DNA from: Croceicoccus bisphenolivorans | GTDB taxonomy: Bacteria; Pseudomonadota; Alphaproteobacteria; Sphingomonadales; Sphingomonadaceae | DNA: 64,000 nucleotides | Reading direction: 5' to 3' | Assembly (NCBI RefSeq): GCF_001634625.1 | Contig: NZ_LRSE01000002.1 | Location: forward strand, 248,001-312,000 | Shown here: positions 1 through 7,139 of the stretch, one piece after another | Position numbering within the stretch: the stretch's first letter is position 1 | How the letters are laid out: every line of letters starts with the position of its first letter | Position numbers and translations under genes: made by a program | The notes under the pieces: model-generated | The model's database searches: none | What the model saw: only the letters and a program-made list of their open reading frames with translations | Told to the model about the DNA's origin: nothing

Positions 1-1
1 C

Positions 2-595
2 AAGAAGGCGCTGAACGGCGCGCTGAAGCGGCTGGACCTGGAGGACGAGACCGCCCTCATGCTGGCCATCGGCAATGCCAAGCTGACCGAAAAGGACGTG
101 ATGGAAGCGCTCGTCCCCGGCAGTGCGGCGGAACTGCCCGACGACAGTTTCTGGCAGGCACCGGCGCGTTCGGTACGCCTGCGCGGGCTGCCCAAGAACG
201 CGGAGTTCTCGCTCTCCCCATGCTGTCATCCGGTTCCGGGAGACCGGATCGTGGGCGTGAAAAACGGGCGCAAGGTCGATGTCCACTCGATCGATTGCCT
301 GACGCTGGCGGAAGAGGACGACAAGCGCTGGGTCGACTTGCAGTGGGACCCGCGCAGCGACGGGGCGACCGGCAACTTGCGCGTGATGCTATACAACCGG
401 CTGGGCACGCTATCGGAAATGACCGGTGTTTTCGCGGCCAACCATGCCAACATCACCCAGCTAGGCCTGCAATCGCGCGACGACCTGTTCGGCACCTATC
501 AGGTCGGCATCGAAGTGCGCGATCTTGCCCACCTGACGCGCATCATCAGTGCCCTGCGTGCGAGCGATGCGGTGGCGCAGGCGGACAGGATCTAG
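2..595 (+). CDS. RelA/SpoT-family (p)ppGpp synthetase/hydrolase, C-terminal end (5' truncated by window)
   Basis: The reading frame is open from base 2 and ends at TAG (593-595), giving 197 C-terminal residues. It would act in the cytosol in the stringent response, making or degrading (p)ppGpp; the catalytic domains lie outside the window. Visible are the conserved Cys-containing intermediate domain (SPCCHPVPGDRIVG, followed by a conserved His-Ser-Ile-Asp-Cys motif) and a C-terminal ACT domain in the last 80 residues (LGTLSEMTGVFA, then NITQLGLQSRDD). The family has one long bifunctional Rsh protein in most alphaproteobacteria, so that is the likely identity. The 3' end overlaps the convergent cyclophilin-like gene by 4 bases. 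Confidence 0.9.
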   Translation, partial: KKALNGALKRLDLEDETALMLAIGNAKLTEKDVMEALVPGSAAELPDDSFWQAPARSVRLRGLPKNAEFSLSPCCHPVPGDRIVGVKNGRKVDVHSIDCLTLAEEDDKRWVDLQWDPRSDGATGNLRVMLYNRLGTLSEMTGVFAANHANITQLGLQSRDDLFGTYQVGIEVRDLAHLTRIISALRASDAVAQADRI

Positions 596-1611
596 TCCGC
601 GACAGGCTTGACCGGCACCGGCAGGTTGCAAACGTCTGCGCCGCCCGCCGGCACGGTGTAGAAGGCATCGTTGCGGTTGGCTTTCAGTTCGGCCCAGTGC
701 GCAAAGCTGTCGCTATCGGGGTCGAGATAGCGGAAGCGGGGGCGCTCGCCCTCCGGCATCTCGCTGGAGAGGCGGACCGATACGATCGGGGTATATTCCG
801 CCACGGTTTCGTAAACGCCTGCGGGGCCGGTCCCGCGCGGCAGGGTGGAGAGGTGTTCGATCCCGTCGATCACTTTGCCGACAACGGCGATGTTGCGATC
901 AAGCTGGCGCGGGGCATGGCCGATCACGGCGTATAGCTCGGTTCCCGAACCCGCATCGGGTGCCAGCGACCGCGCAACGCCGACCGAACCGTAGCAATGC
1001 ACCGGCCAGATGCGCGTCGGCCGGTTCACCCGCTCCCCGTCCGCATCGACTTGCGTTTCGAGGTCGCTTGCCACCGGCAGCCCGTTCGCAAAGCCGATCG
1101 CGCTGGAATAGGGATCGTTGAACCACGACCCGTCCTCACCCATGTCGTCGTATAGTTCCTCTGCCGGGCGGCGGCCGAACGATGCCCATAGCGTGTTCAC
1201 GATGCCGGTTTGCCAGTCCAGCGCGTACCCGTCGGCACTGGTTTCAACCATGGCATCGGGCAAGTCCTTGCCATTCTCAACCGGACCTTCGCCCCATTGG
1301 ACAACCCAGTTGTCGACCGAGCGGTAGACCGACATGCCGTCCCACCACTGCCCGCGAGCGAGAACACGGATGTTATGCGTCCACGTGCCCGAGAACGGTG
1401 CGGGGATCAGCTGGATCACGACATTGCGCGGTTTTCCGGCCTCATCGGGGGGTAGTGTCATCACCAACAGGTCGTCGGCGTCGATTTCGCGCCATTCATC
1501 ATCCGTTGCTGCGTTCACGATATCGTCGGGAACCAGCGGTTCGGTCGTTTGAGCGATAGCGAGAGGCGCGCCAAGCGTTGCGGCAAGAAGCAGTGCGACC
1601 GGTTTCATCAT
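592..1611 (-). CDS. secreted cyclophilin-like peptidyl-prolyl cis-trans isomerase
   Basis: 339 residues with an N-terminal Sec signal peptide (MMKPVALLLAATLGAPLAIA, cleaved before QTT), so the protein is probably periplasmic. The middle and C-terminal halves carry cyclophilin-type pieces such as WWDGMSVYRSVDNWVVQWGE and a later GTELYAVIGHAPRQLDRNIAVVGKV segment, as in sphingomonad PPIase annotations, with a long insertion between them. I placed the start at the ATG pair 1611/1608 because it begins the signal peptide; the in-frame TTG at 1647 adds 12 residues that fit no export signal. Substrate is unknown. The isomerase call rests on the cyclophilin-like segments; activity is not assured because the active-site Arg/Gln pattern is degenerate. 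Confidence 0.7.
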   Translation of the reverse strand: MMKPVALLLAATLGAPLAIAQTTEPLVPDDIVNAATDDEWREIDADDLLVMTLPPDEAGKPRNVVIQLIPAPFSGTWTHNIRVLARGQWWDGMSVYRSVDNWVVQWGEGPVENGKDLPDAMVETSADGYALDWQTGIVNTLWASFGRRPAEELYDDMGEDGSWFNDPYSSAIGFANGLPVASDLETQVDADGERVNRPTRIWPVHCYGSVGVARSLAPDAGSGTELYAVIGHAPRQLDRNIAVVGKVIDGIEHLSTLPRGTGPAGVYETVAEYTPIVSVRLSSEMPEGERPRFRYLDPDSDSFAHWAELKANRNDAFYTVPAGGADVCNLPVPVKPVAD

Positions 1612-1753
1612 GATCCGCTTGTCCCTCACGCTCCCACCGGGGTGCAACAGCGATCTGTCCGGCGGTCATGTGCAAATTCGCGAAATCCCTGCTTTGACAT
1701 CGCGCGGGTTTAGGCTAAGCGCTGCCTCCGTTCACGGCGCTGCGCGCATGTGA

Positions 1754-1829
1754 GGGCGGTTAGCTCAGTTGGTAGAGCATCTCGTTTACACCGAGAGGGT
1801 CGGCGGTTCGAGCCCGTCACCGCCCACCA
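1754..1829 (+). tRNA. tRNA-Val (anticodon UAC)
   Basis: A full cloverleaf can be drawn by hand: acceptor GGGCGGT/ACCGCCC, D arm GCTC/GAGC, anticodon stem TCTCG/CGAGA with loop TTTACAC placing TAC at positions 34-36, variable loop GGGTC, T arm GGCGG/CCGTC with loop TTCGAGC, discriminator A and encoded CCA at 1827-1829. A TTGACA at 1694-1699 could be the -35 element of its promoter, although no good -10 follows. It lies alone between the cyclophilin-like gene and ald. Confidence 0.97.
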
Positions 1830-1853
1830 TTTTCCCCAAAATCCCGATACAAC

Positions 1854-1889
1854 AATGCCGCCGCCCGGCAGACCGGACGACGGCATTTT
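1854..1889 (+). terminator. probable intrinsic terminator downstream of tRNA-Val
   Basis: A stem AATGCCGCCG / CGACGGCATT (ten pairs, one mismatch) with an inner CCGG/CCGG pairing is followed by TTTT on the + strand. It sits 25 bases after the tRNA and 15 bases beyond the stop of ald, so it may also stop transcription from ald on the other strand. Confidence 0.5.
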
Positions 1890-1904
1890 GACGCGTTAGG
1901 CAGA

Positions 1905-3017
1905 TCAGGCCGCGATGGCGTCGTTCGCGGCGGTGAAGTCGAGGCCGAGGCTTTCGGCCACCGGCATGGACGTCAGCTTGCCGCGATGGGTCGAAAGGCC
2001 GGCGCGCAGGCCGGGGTTTTCAAGGATCGCGGCCAACCCGCCGTCTGCCAGTGCCAGCCCATACGGCAGGGTGGCGTTGTTCAGTGCGTGGCTGGACGTG
2101 CGCGGCACGCTGCCGGGCATGTTGGCAATGCAGTAGTGGATGATGCCATCGACTTCGTAGGTCGGTTCGGCGTGGGTCGTGGCATGGCTCGTTTCGAAGC
2201 AGCCACCTTGGTCGATGGCAACGTCGACAAGCACCGTGCGCGGCTTCATCAGGCCGAGCATGTCGCGAGTGATCAGCTTGGGCGCGCTGGCGCCGGGCAC
2301 CAGCACGCTGCCGATGACGACGTCGGCGGCCACGATCTCTTCCTCGATCGCGTCGATGGTGGAAAAGCGGGTGCGGGCGCGGCCTTCGAACAGTTCGTCA
2401 AGCTGGCGCAGGCGGGGAAGCGAGCGATCCATGATCGAAACATCGGCGCCAAGGCCGACTGCCATGCGCGCGGCATGCGTGCCGACGACACCGCCGCCAA
2501 GAACGACGACGCGGGCCGGCGCGACGCCGGGGACACCGCCCATGAGCAGGCCGTTGCCGCCGTTATAGCTGCGCGAGGCGATGGCTGCGGCTTCGATCGA
2601 GAGGCGACCGGCGACTTCGCTCATCGGCGCGAGCAGCGGCAGGCCGTTGCCTTCGGTGACCGTTTCATAGGCGACCGAGGTGACGCCGCTTTCCAGAAGC
2701 CCGTGGGTCTGTTCCGGATCGGGTGCGAGGTGGAGGTAGGTGAACAGGATCTGGCCTTCGCGAAGCTGCGCCCATTCGGACGGCTGCGGTTCCTTGACCT
2801 TCACGATCATACCAGCCTTGGCAAAGACGTCTTCGGCCGTGGCCGCGATCGTCGCGCCTGCCTGTTCGTAGGCGGCATCGTCCGCGCCGATGCCTTCGCC
2901 CGCGCCGGTTTCGACCAGCACTTCGTGGCCGTGCGCCACGTATTCGCGCACCGCTGCCGGCGTCAGGCCGACACGTGCTTCCTGCTTCTTGATCTCCTTG
3001 GGAACCCCGACCAGCAT
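1905..3017 (-). CDS. ald: alanine dehydrogenase
   Basis: 370 residues, the normal family length. It catalyses NAD-dependent L-alanine to pyruvate plus ammonia, or the reverse, in the cytosol. The N terminus is typical ([20 protein letters not shown], containing the substrate-binding Arg and the conserved Lys), and the Rossmann glycine motif is [14 protein letters not shown] at about residues 170-183. The C-terminal half has the expected ...[11 protein letters not shown] region. It is divergent from an Lrp-type regulator gene 128 bases away, the arrangement usual for ald genes activated by an AldR/Lrp protein in response to alanine. An alanine/Na+ symporter lies 10 kb away but is not linked in an operon. 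Confidence 0.95.
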   Translation of the reverse strand: MLVGVPKEIKKQEARVGLTPAAVREYVAHGHEVLVETGAGEGIGADDAAYEQAGATIAATAEDVFAKAGMIVKVKEPQPSEWAQLREGQILFTYLHLAPDPEQTHGLLESGVTSVAYETVTEGNGLPLLAPMSEVAGRLSIEAAAIASRSYNGGNGLLMGGVPGVAPARVVVLGGGVVGTHAARMAVGLGADVSIMDRSLPRLRQLDELFEGRARTRFSTIDAIEEEIVAADVVIGSVLVPGASAPKLITRDMLGLMKPRTVLVDVAIDQGGCFETSHATTHAEPTYEVDGIIHYCIANMPGSVPRTSSHALNNATLPYGLALADGGLAAILENPGLRAGLSTHRGKLTSMPVAESLGLDFTAANDAIAA

Positions 3018-3115
3018 GGCAAAAACCCTCTATCCGTTAGGACTTTCAGTATATGCGGTATAAGTCGATCAGTCCGATCATAGTATTGGCATTTTTGCGG
3101 ATATCGTAGACATTT

Positions 3116-3143
3116 TGAAAGATAAAAGTCATATTATCTTTCA
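3116..3143. promoter_or_regulatory. perfect 10-bp inverted repeat, candidate Lrp-family operator
   Basis: TGAAAGATAA at 3116-3125 and its exact complement TTATCTTTCA at 3134-3143 flank an 8-base spacer. The palindrome ends two bases before the ATG (3146) of the lrp-like gene and lies about 100 bases upstream of ald. It is AT-rich in a GC-rich chromosome, as Lrp/AsnC operators tend to be, and it occupies the place where a Shine-Dalgarno sequence would be expected; none is seen. Autoregulation and control of ald are inferred from position. Confidence 0.6.
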
Positions 3144-3145
3144 TT

Positions 3146-3619
3146 ATGGCGATAGACTCATTCGACCGTGCGATCCTTTCCCGCCTGCTGCAGGACGGCC
3201 GCGCGACTCAGGCGGAACTGGGTGAAGCGGCGAACCTGTCCGGCCCTGCGGCGGGGCGGCGGCAACGCATGCTGGAAGAACGGGGCCTGATCACCGGATA
3301 CCAGCCGAAGCTGGATTTCGCGCAACTGGGATTCGGCGCACTGGTGATGGTGCTGATCCAGCTGGAACGGCAGAGCCAGGCGACGCTCGTAGGGTTCGAG
3401 GATGCGATCGGCGATTGCCCGTCGGTCATGTCCTGTCACCTGCTATCGGGTGGCGAGGACTATCTCGTCACCCTGCGCGCGCGCGATCTGGCCGATCTTG
3501 AGCGTATTCACCGGCAGGAGCTGTCGCAGCTGCCGGGCGTGTCGCGGATGCAGACGCTGTTTTCCCTGCGCGAAGTGGTTTCGCGGCCCGCGCCGCCCGC
3601 GCTGTTGGCAAAGGGTTAG
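3146..3619 (+). CDS. Lrp/AsnC-family transcriptional regulator
   Basis: 157 residues, the usual length. The N-terminal winged helix (IDSFDRAILSRLLQDGRATQ, then the recognition region LSGPAAGRRQRMLEERGLI) is followed by the RAM ligand-binding domain, which contains the characteristic SCHLLSGGEDYLVTLRARD turn. It is divergent from ald and is most simply its regulator, sensing alanine. Its ATG is preceded directly by the 3116-3143 palindrome, with no ribosome site, so the message may be leaderless or the operator may also affect translation. Confidence 0.9.
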   Translation: MAIDSFDRAILSRLLQDGRATQAELGEAANLSGPAAGRRQRMLEERGLITGYQPKLDFAQLGFGALVMVLIQLERQSQATLVGFEDAIGDCPSVMSCHLLSGGEDYLVTLRARDLADLERIHRQELSQLPGVSRMQTLFSLREVVSRPAPPALLAKG

Positions 3620-3651
3620 GCCGACATTTCCGGAAGTCACGCGATGAAAAG

Positions 3652-3682
3652 TGACGGCCGGGCTTGGGGAACCCGGCCGTCA
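3652..3682 (-). terminator. intrinsic terminator for the Gly/Ala-rich protein gene
   Basis: A perfect 11-base-pair stem (TGACGGCCGGG / CCCGGCCGTCA) with a 9-base loop lies between two convergent genes. On the minus strand it is followed by CTTTTC, which assigns it mainly to the gene ending at 3704. Confidence 0.75.
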
Positions 3683-3703
3683 TCCCGTTGTCGATCAGAT
3701 GGC

Positions 3704-4555
3704 TCAGCCTGCTTCGGCCATGCCCGAACCGGCGGCAGTAAGGGCACCGCTGGCAGAGGCCGAGATCTGGTCGGCGGGAATGGTCATCACGCCGTCCGCG
3801 GTTTGGATGACCAGCTGTTCGACCTGACCCGACTGGTCGGCCACGACCTGCTGAACCTGTCCGAGCGTGTCGCCCGAAGCGGTCAGGATATCCATACCCT
3901 CTGCCACGGACAGCGAGCCGGCTGCCGATGCGGCCGCGGTGCCTGCTTCGGCAAGCATCACGCTGGCGGTGCCGGTTGCGGTACCGGCAATGTTGGAGCC
4001 GACCTGTGCTGCGCCGTTGGTTGCCGCGCTGCCGATGGCCTGCGCATCGGAAACGACCGTTCCGGCATTTGCGACGACCGATCCGGCGGTGTCGGCTGCG
4101 CCTTGGGCAACCGAACCCACGGCATCGGTGCCGATCAGCTGCGCGCTGGCACTACCCGATCCGGAAGCGTTGCCCGAGGTCGAAAGGCCCGTGCTGACCG
4201 GTGCGACCGCGTTGTCCAGCGTCTGGGTCAGGCCGGCCGAACCGCTTGCGCCTGCGCTGCCGTTCGCATCGACCGTGCCGGTCTGCGGGTCGACCGAACC
4301 GCCGGTCGAGGTGTCTGTATTGCCGGTGATGGAGGTGCCCGTTGCCGACCCGATCGTATCGGTTGCGCCGCGAACGGTGCTGTCGATCCCCCCCATTCCG
4401 CCGATGCTGCCGCCAACGCTGCCAAGCGTTCCGCCGACAGCACCGCCGAGCGTTCCGCCCAGCGCGCCGCCCAATCCGCCGCCGCCCAGCAACTGCGCAT
4501 GGGCGGGCATCGAGGTGAGGGCGAAGACAGAAGCGGCGATCAGAAGCTTTTTCAT
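3704..4555 (-). CDS. secreted Gly/Ala/Ser-rich protein with C-terminal PRC-barrel-like domain
   Basis: 283 residues. The signal peptide MKKLLIAASVFALTSMPAHA is cleaved before QLLGGG. Residues 22-60 are glycine repeats (GGLGGALGGTLGGAVGGTLG and so on); the next 150 residues are dominated by Ala, Gly, Ser and Thr. Residues from about 215 resemble a PRC-barrel fold (VAEGMDILTASGDTLGQVQQ, then VIQTADGVMTIPADQI). Low-complexity composition suggests a surface or periplasmic structural protein. A promoter matching the ECF sigma gene's own promoter lies 50 bases upstream (4605-4631), suggesting stress-induced expression. The function is unknown. Confidence 0.8.
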   Translation of the reverse strand: MKKLLIAASVFALTSMPAHAQLLGGGGLGGALGGTLGGAVGGTLGSVGGSIGGMGGIDSTVRGATDTIGSATGTSITGNTDTSTGGSVDPQTGTVDANGSAGASGSAGLTQTLDNAVAPVSTGLSTSGNASGSGSASAQLIGTDAVGSVAQGAADTAGSVVANAGTVVSDAQAIGSAATNGAAQVGSNIAGTATGTASVMLAEAGTAAASAAGSLSVAEGMDILTASGDTLGQVQQVVADQSGQVEQLVIQTADGVMTIPADQISASASGALTAAGSGMAEAG

Positions 4556-4604
4556 GGTATTCCTTTCCGTAATTTCCGACGAGCATCCGGCTCGTTCAGG
4601 GAAA

Positions 4605-4631
4605 GGACGAATGGGTCGCGCGGTTTAATTC
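4605..4631 (-). promoter_or_regulatory. candidate ECF-sigma promoter of the Gly/Ala-rich protein gene
   Basis: On the minus strand GAATTAA (4631-4625), a 15-base spacer and CGTCC (4609-4605) precede the gene start by about 50 bases. The sigma gene promoter at 5918-5944 has GGATTAA, also a 15-base spacer, and CGTTT; nine of the fifteen spacer bases also match. The identical geometry supports recognition by the sigma factor encoded at 6001-6456. No experiment is implied. Confidence 0.5.
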
Positions 4632-4651
4632 ACGTAAGTCGCGAAAAATTT

Positions 4652-5890
4652 TCAGCGCCGGCCGCAGCGCCCGCAGATCAGGCCGTTTCCGAAAGTATCG
4701 TCATGCCCCTTCGGGCCGAGATCGCGCGTTTCACCGGCGAGCGTCGTGCGCCAGTTTTCATCCCTGTCCAGCGCAGCGGCGATGCGCACTGCGGCAAGCG
4801 GCGTGGCGAATGAGGTTCCGCGCACCGTGCGCCACTTGCCATCCTTGTTCCGTGCACGAATGTCCGCGCCCGGCGCAGTGTAGTCCAGGTGGAGCGCGCG
4901 CCCTGCCTCTATCAGGGCGCGGTTGCGGCCATCGACGGCGGTTACGGCGACGACGCCTTGATACGATGCCGGATAGGCGGGCGGCGCGGCGGGGCCATCG
5001 TTGCCCACGGCTGCCACGACGACGATGCCGCGTTTCTGCGCGGCACCGATTGCGCGTTCCAGCACCGCGTTTTTGGGTCCGACGAGGCTTATCGTCACAA
5101 CCCTGCTTCCCTTTGCGACCAGCCAGCCCAGCCCGCGCGCAATGGCTAGCGCGTTGCCGCCCGCAGGGTCCGTTCCATAGACGTCTGCCACGTTCACGTT
5201 GCGCGCGCCCGCGCCCTTCAGCAGGGATGCGACCGCGCTGCCGTGGTTGCTGGCAATCGGCGCGCCTTTGGCAAAGCCGCGCTGGGACGTTACGTTAACG
5301 GCAACCCCCGGTGCTCCGTCGATAACACCGACGGGGGTTGTGACATTTCCGGCCCGCGATGCACCTGCCATGGCCACAACCGTACCGATCGCGCCGGACT
5401 GGAAGTGCAAGGGATCGGAGCTTACTGTCGCATCCGGCATCAATGTGGCCAGCCTTTCCTGTGCCTGTGCCAGCGACATTCCCTGCGGAACGGCCAGGCG
5501 CGTTACGGCAATGCCAAGGCCCTCTATCTCGTCCACGCCCGCAACCGCGAACCCGGCCGCACCGGCGCGGGCGAGGGCGTTGTCATCGGCATCCATCACC
5601 AGCAATTCGCCAAGGCGTGCCGGCTCGCCATCGATATCCAGCGCAATGGCATCGGGATGCTGGCGCACCAGCCGTTCGATCCGTTCGACCCGCAATTCCG
5701 CCAGCTGTTCCACCTTTGCCGCGACATTGCCGACGATCCCGTCCACCGTCCGCGTTACCGGATCGATCACGCGCGGCAGGTTCGGCAGGCCAAGCCCCGG
5801 AAGCGCCGGCAATGCCAGTTGCGCCGATGCGGGCGTGCCTGCAAAGACGATCAGCAATGGTAACAGGGCAAAATTTCGTCGCATTTGCAT
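4652..5890 (-). CDS. S8 family (subtilisin-like) serine peptidase
   Basis: 412 residues with a signal peptide ending ...GTPASA before QLALPALPG. After an N-terminal region of about 170 residues that resembles a propeptide come the three catalytic elements: Asp in VGVIDGAPG, His in ASNHGSAVASLL and Ser in RGTSFATPLAA, so the peptidase is probably active. The protein is likely periplasmic or exported. The unusual C-terminal tail CGRCGRR has two cysteines. It is divergent from the ECF sigma gene and shares a palindromic promoter with it, so it belongs to the same regulon; processing of the anti-sigma factor or of envelope proteins is possible but only inferred. Confidence 0.88.
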   Translation of the reverse strand: MQMRRNFALLPLLIVFAGTPASAQLALPALPGLGLPNLPRVIDPVTRTVDGIVGNVAAKVEQLAELRVERIERLVRQHPDAIALDIDGEPARLGELLVMDADDNALARAGAAGFAVAGVDEIEGLGIAVTRLAVPQGMSLAQAQERLATLMPDATVSSDPLHFQSGAIGTVVAMAGASRAGNVTTPVGVIDGAPGVAVNVTSQRGFAKGAPIASNHGSAVASLLKGAGARNVNVADVYGTDPAGGNALAIARGLGWLVAKGSRVVTISLVGPKNAVLERAIGAAQKRGIVVVAAVGNDGPAAPPAYPASYQGVVAVTAVDGRNRALIEAGRALHLDYTAPGADIRARNKDGKWRTVRGTSFATPLAAVRIAAALDRDENWRTTLAGETRDLGPKGHDDTFGNGLICGRCGRR

Positions 5891-5913
5891 TCCGATGGTG
5901 GTTTCCCGATGAA

Positions 5914-5952
5914 GCAGGGATTAAACGGCCGCGCCCATCCGTTTAATCCTGC
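5914..5952. promoter_or_regulatory. palindromic bidirectional ECF-sigma promoter
   Basis: A near-perfect inverted repeat (11 paired bases GGATTAAACGG / CCGTTTAATCC, 14 with one bulge) separates the subtilase and sigma genes. Because of the symmetry each strand carries the same promoter: GGATTAA, 15 bases, CGTTT. On + the elements are 5918-5924 and 5940-5944; on minus 5949-5943 and 5927-5923. Transcripts would start about 25-35 bases ahead of each gene. A related copy precedes the gene at 4555. Confidence 0.6.
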
Positions 5953-6000
5953 ATAGAGGCAGAGAAGCTGAGCAATTCCTTCGAAACCGGCCTGCTGGCC

Positions 6001-6456
6001 ATGTTGCCCCGGTTGCGGCGTTTCGCCATCGGGCTGACCGGCAATGGGGCCGACGGCGACGATCTCTGCCAGATGACGATCGAGCGTGCGCTGGGCAACC
6101 GCGACAAGTGGCGCGGCGGCAGCCGGCTCGACAGCTGGGTGTACAGGATCATGCGCAACATCCGTATCGACGAGGCGAGGGCAGGGCAACGCCGCCTGCA
6201 GACGTTCGTGGACGAGGAAGCTGGCGGCAGCGTCGGCGCCATGGGCGCGCAGGAAGCGACTGTCGAACTGTCTGACATAGATGCGGCCCTTGCACGGCTT
6301 CCCGACGAGCAGCGCGAGGCGGTCGTGCTGGTGATGGTGGAGGGCTATTCCTATCGCGAGGCGGCGGAGATCGTCGGTTGCCCCACGGGAACGATGAATT
6401 CACGGCTGGTGCGCGGGCGCGATGCCCTGCTGGCGATGCTGGAGCAAGAGGCATGA
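6001..6456 (+). CDS. ECF-family RNA polymerase sigma factor
   Basis: 151 residues from the first ATG. Region 2 (LPRLRRFAIGLTGNGADGDD through SWVYRIMRNIRIDEAR) and region 4 (LARLPDEQREAVVLVMVEGY, then SYREAAEIVGCPTGTMNSRL) are complete. The residues just upstream of the ATG (SNSFETGLLA in frame) also look like sigma region 2, and there is no ribosome site before 6001, whereas GAGGCAGAGAAG precedes an in-frame CTG at 5968; the true start may be that CTG. The stop overlaps the anti-sigma start (ATGA). It is expected to transcribe its own gene, the divergent subtilase and the gene at 3704-4555. Confidence 0.9.
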   Translation: MLPRLRRFAIGLTGNGADGDDLCQMTIERALGNRDKWRGGSRLDSWVYRIMRNIRIDEARAGQRRLQTFVDEEAGGSVGAMGAQEATVELSDIDAALARLPDEQREAVVLVMVEGYSYREAAEIVGCPTGTMNSRLVRGRDALLAMLEQEA

Positions 6457-7139
6457 GACCGACCCCCGAAGAACTGGCCGCTTTTGCCGATGGCGAACTG
6501 GACGAAGCGCGCGCTGCCGAAATCGCGGTGCTGGTCGATGACGATCCGGCGCTGGCCCGCGAAGTCGCGCGGCACCGCGATTTGCGCGCGAAGCTTTCGG
6601 CCCACTTCGCTCCGATCCTTGATCAGCCGGTGCCAAGCCGGTTGAGCGATGCGGTGCGCCCCCGATCGACGGTGGTGGATTTCGCGGCGGCGAAACAGCG
6701 GCGCAAGCGGCTGCCGCGCTGGTCACTCTATGCCGCACCCGCGCTTGCGGCTTGTCTGGTGCTGGCGATCTTCGTCGGCGGGCGACCGGACGCGTCGACG
6801 GGCTATGCGGACCGGCAACTGGCATCGGTGCTAGACGATCAGCTTGTCGCGGGGCAGGGCGATGAACCCACGCGCATCCTGCTCAGTTTCCGCGATGGTG
6901 CAGACCGGTATTGCCGTGCTTTTTCGGGAGCGGCGAAGTCCGGCATCGCTTGCCGCGATGCACAGGGCTGGAAGCTTGAGGCCGCCGGTGACGGCTCTGC
7001 CATGCAGGGCGGCGAATACCGGCAGGCCGGTTCCGACACCGCGGCGCTAATGGCCGCGGCGCAGGACATGGCAACCGGCCCCGCGCTCGACGCCGAAGAA
7101 GAACGTCGGGCGCGGGGAGCAGGTTGGATGGCGCGTTAA
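6453..7139 (+). CDS. membrane-anchored anti-sigma factor
   Basis: 228 residues. The cytosolic N terminus (TPEELAAFADGELDEARAAE) has the usual small helical anti-sigma look without the zinc-binding HxxxCxxC motif. A basic stretch (KQRRKRLPRW) precedes one transmembrane helix at residues 91-109, and about 118 residues follow on the periplasmic side. The ATG overlaps the sigma stop codon (ATGA), so the two are translationally coupled. It is expected to hold the sigma factor inactive until an envelope signal. The periplasmic subtilase from the same regulon could act on it, an inference. Confidence 0.85.
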   Translation: MRPTPEELAAFADGELDEARAAEIAVLVDDDPALAREVARHRDLRAKLSAHFAPILDQPVPSRLSDAVRPRSTVVDFAAAKQRRKRLPRWSLYAAPALAACLVLAIFVGGRPDASTGYADRQLASVLDDQLVAGQGDEPTRILLSFRDGADRYCRAFSGAAKSGIACRDAQGWKLEAAGDGSAMQGGEYRQAGSDTAALMAAAQDMATGPALDAEEERRARGAGWMAR

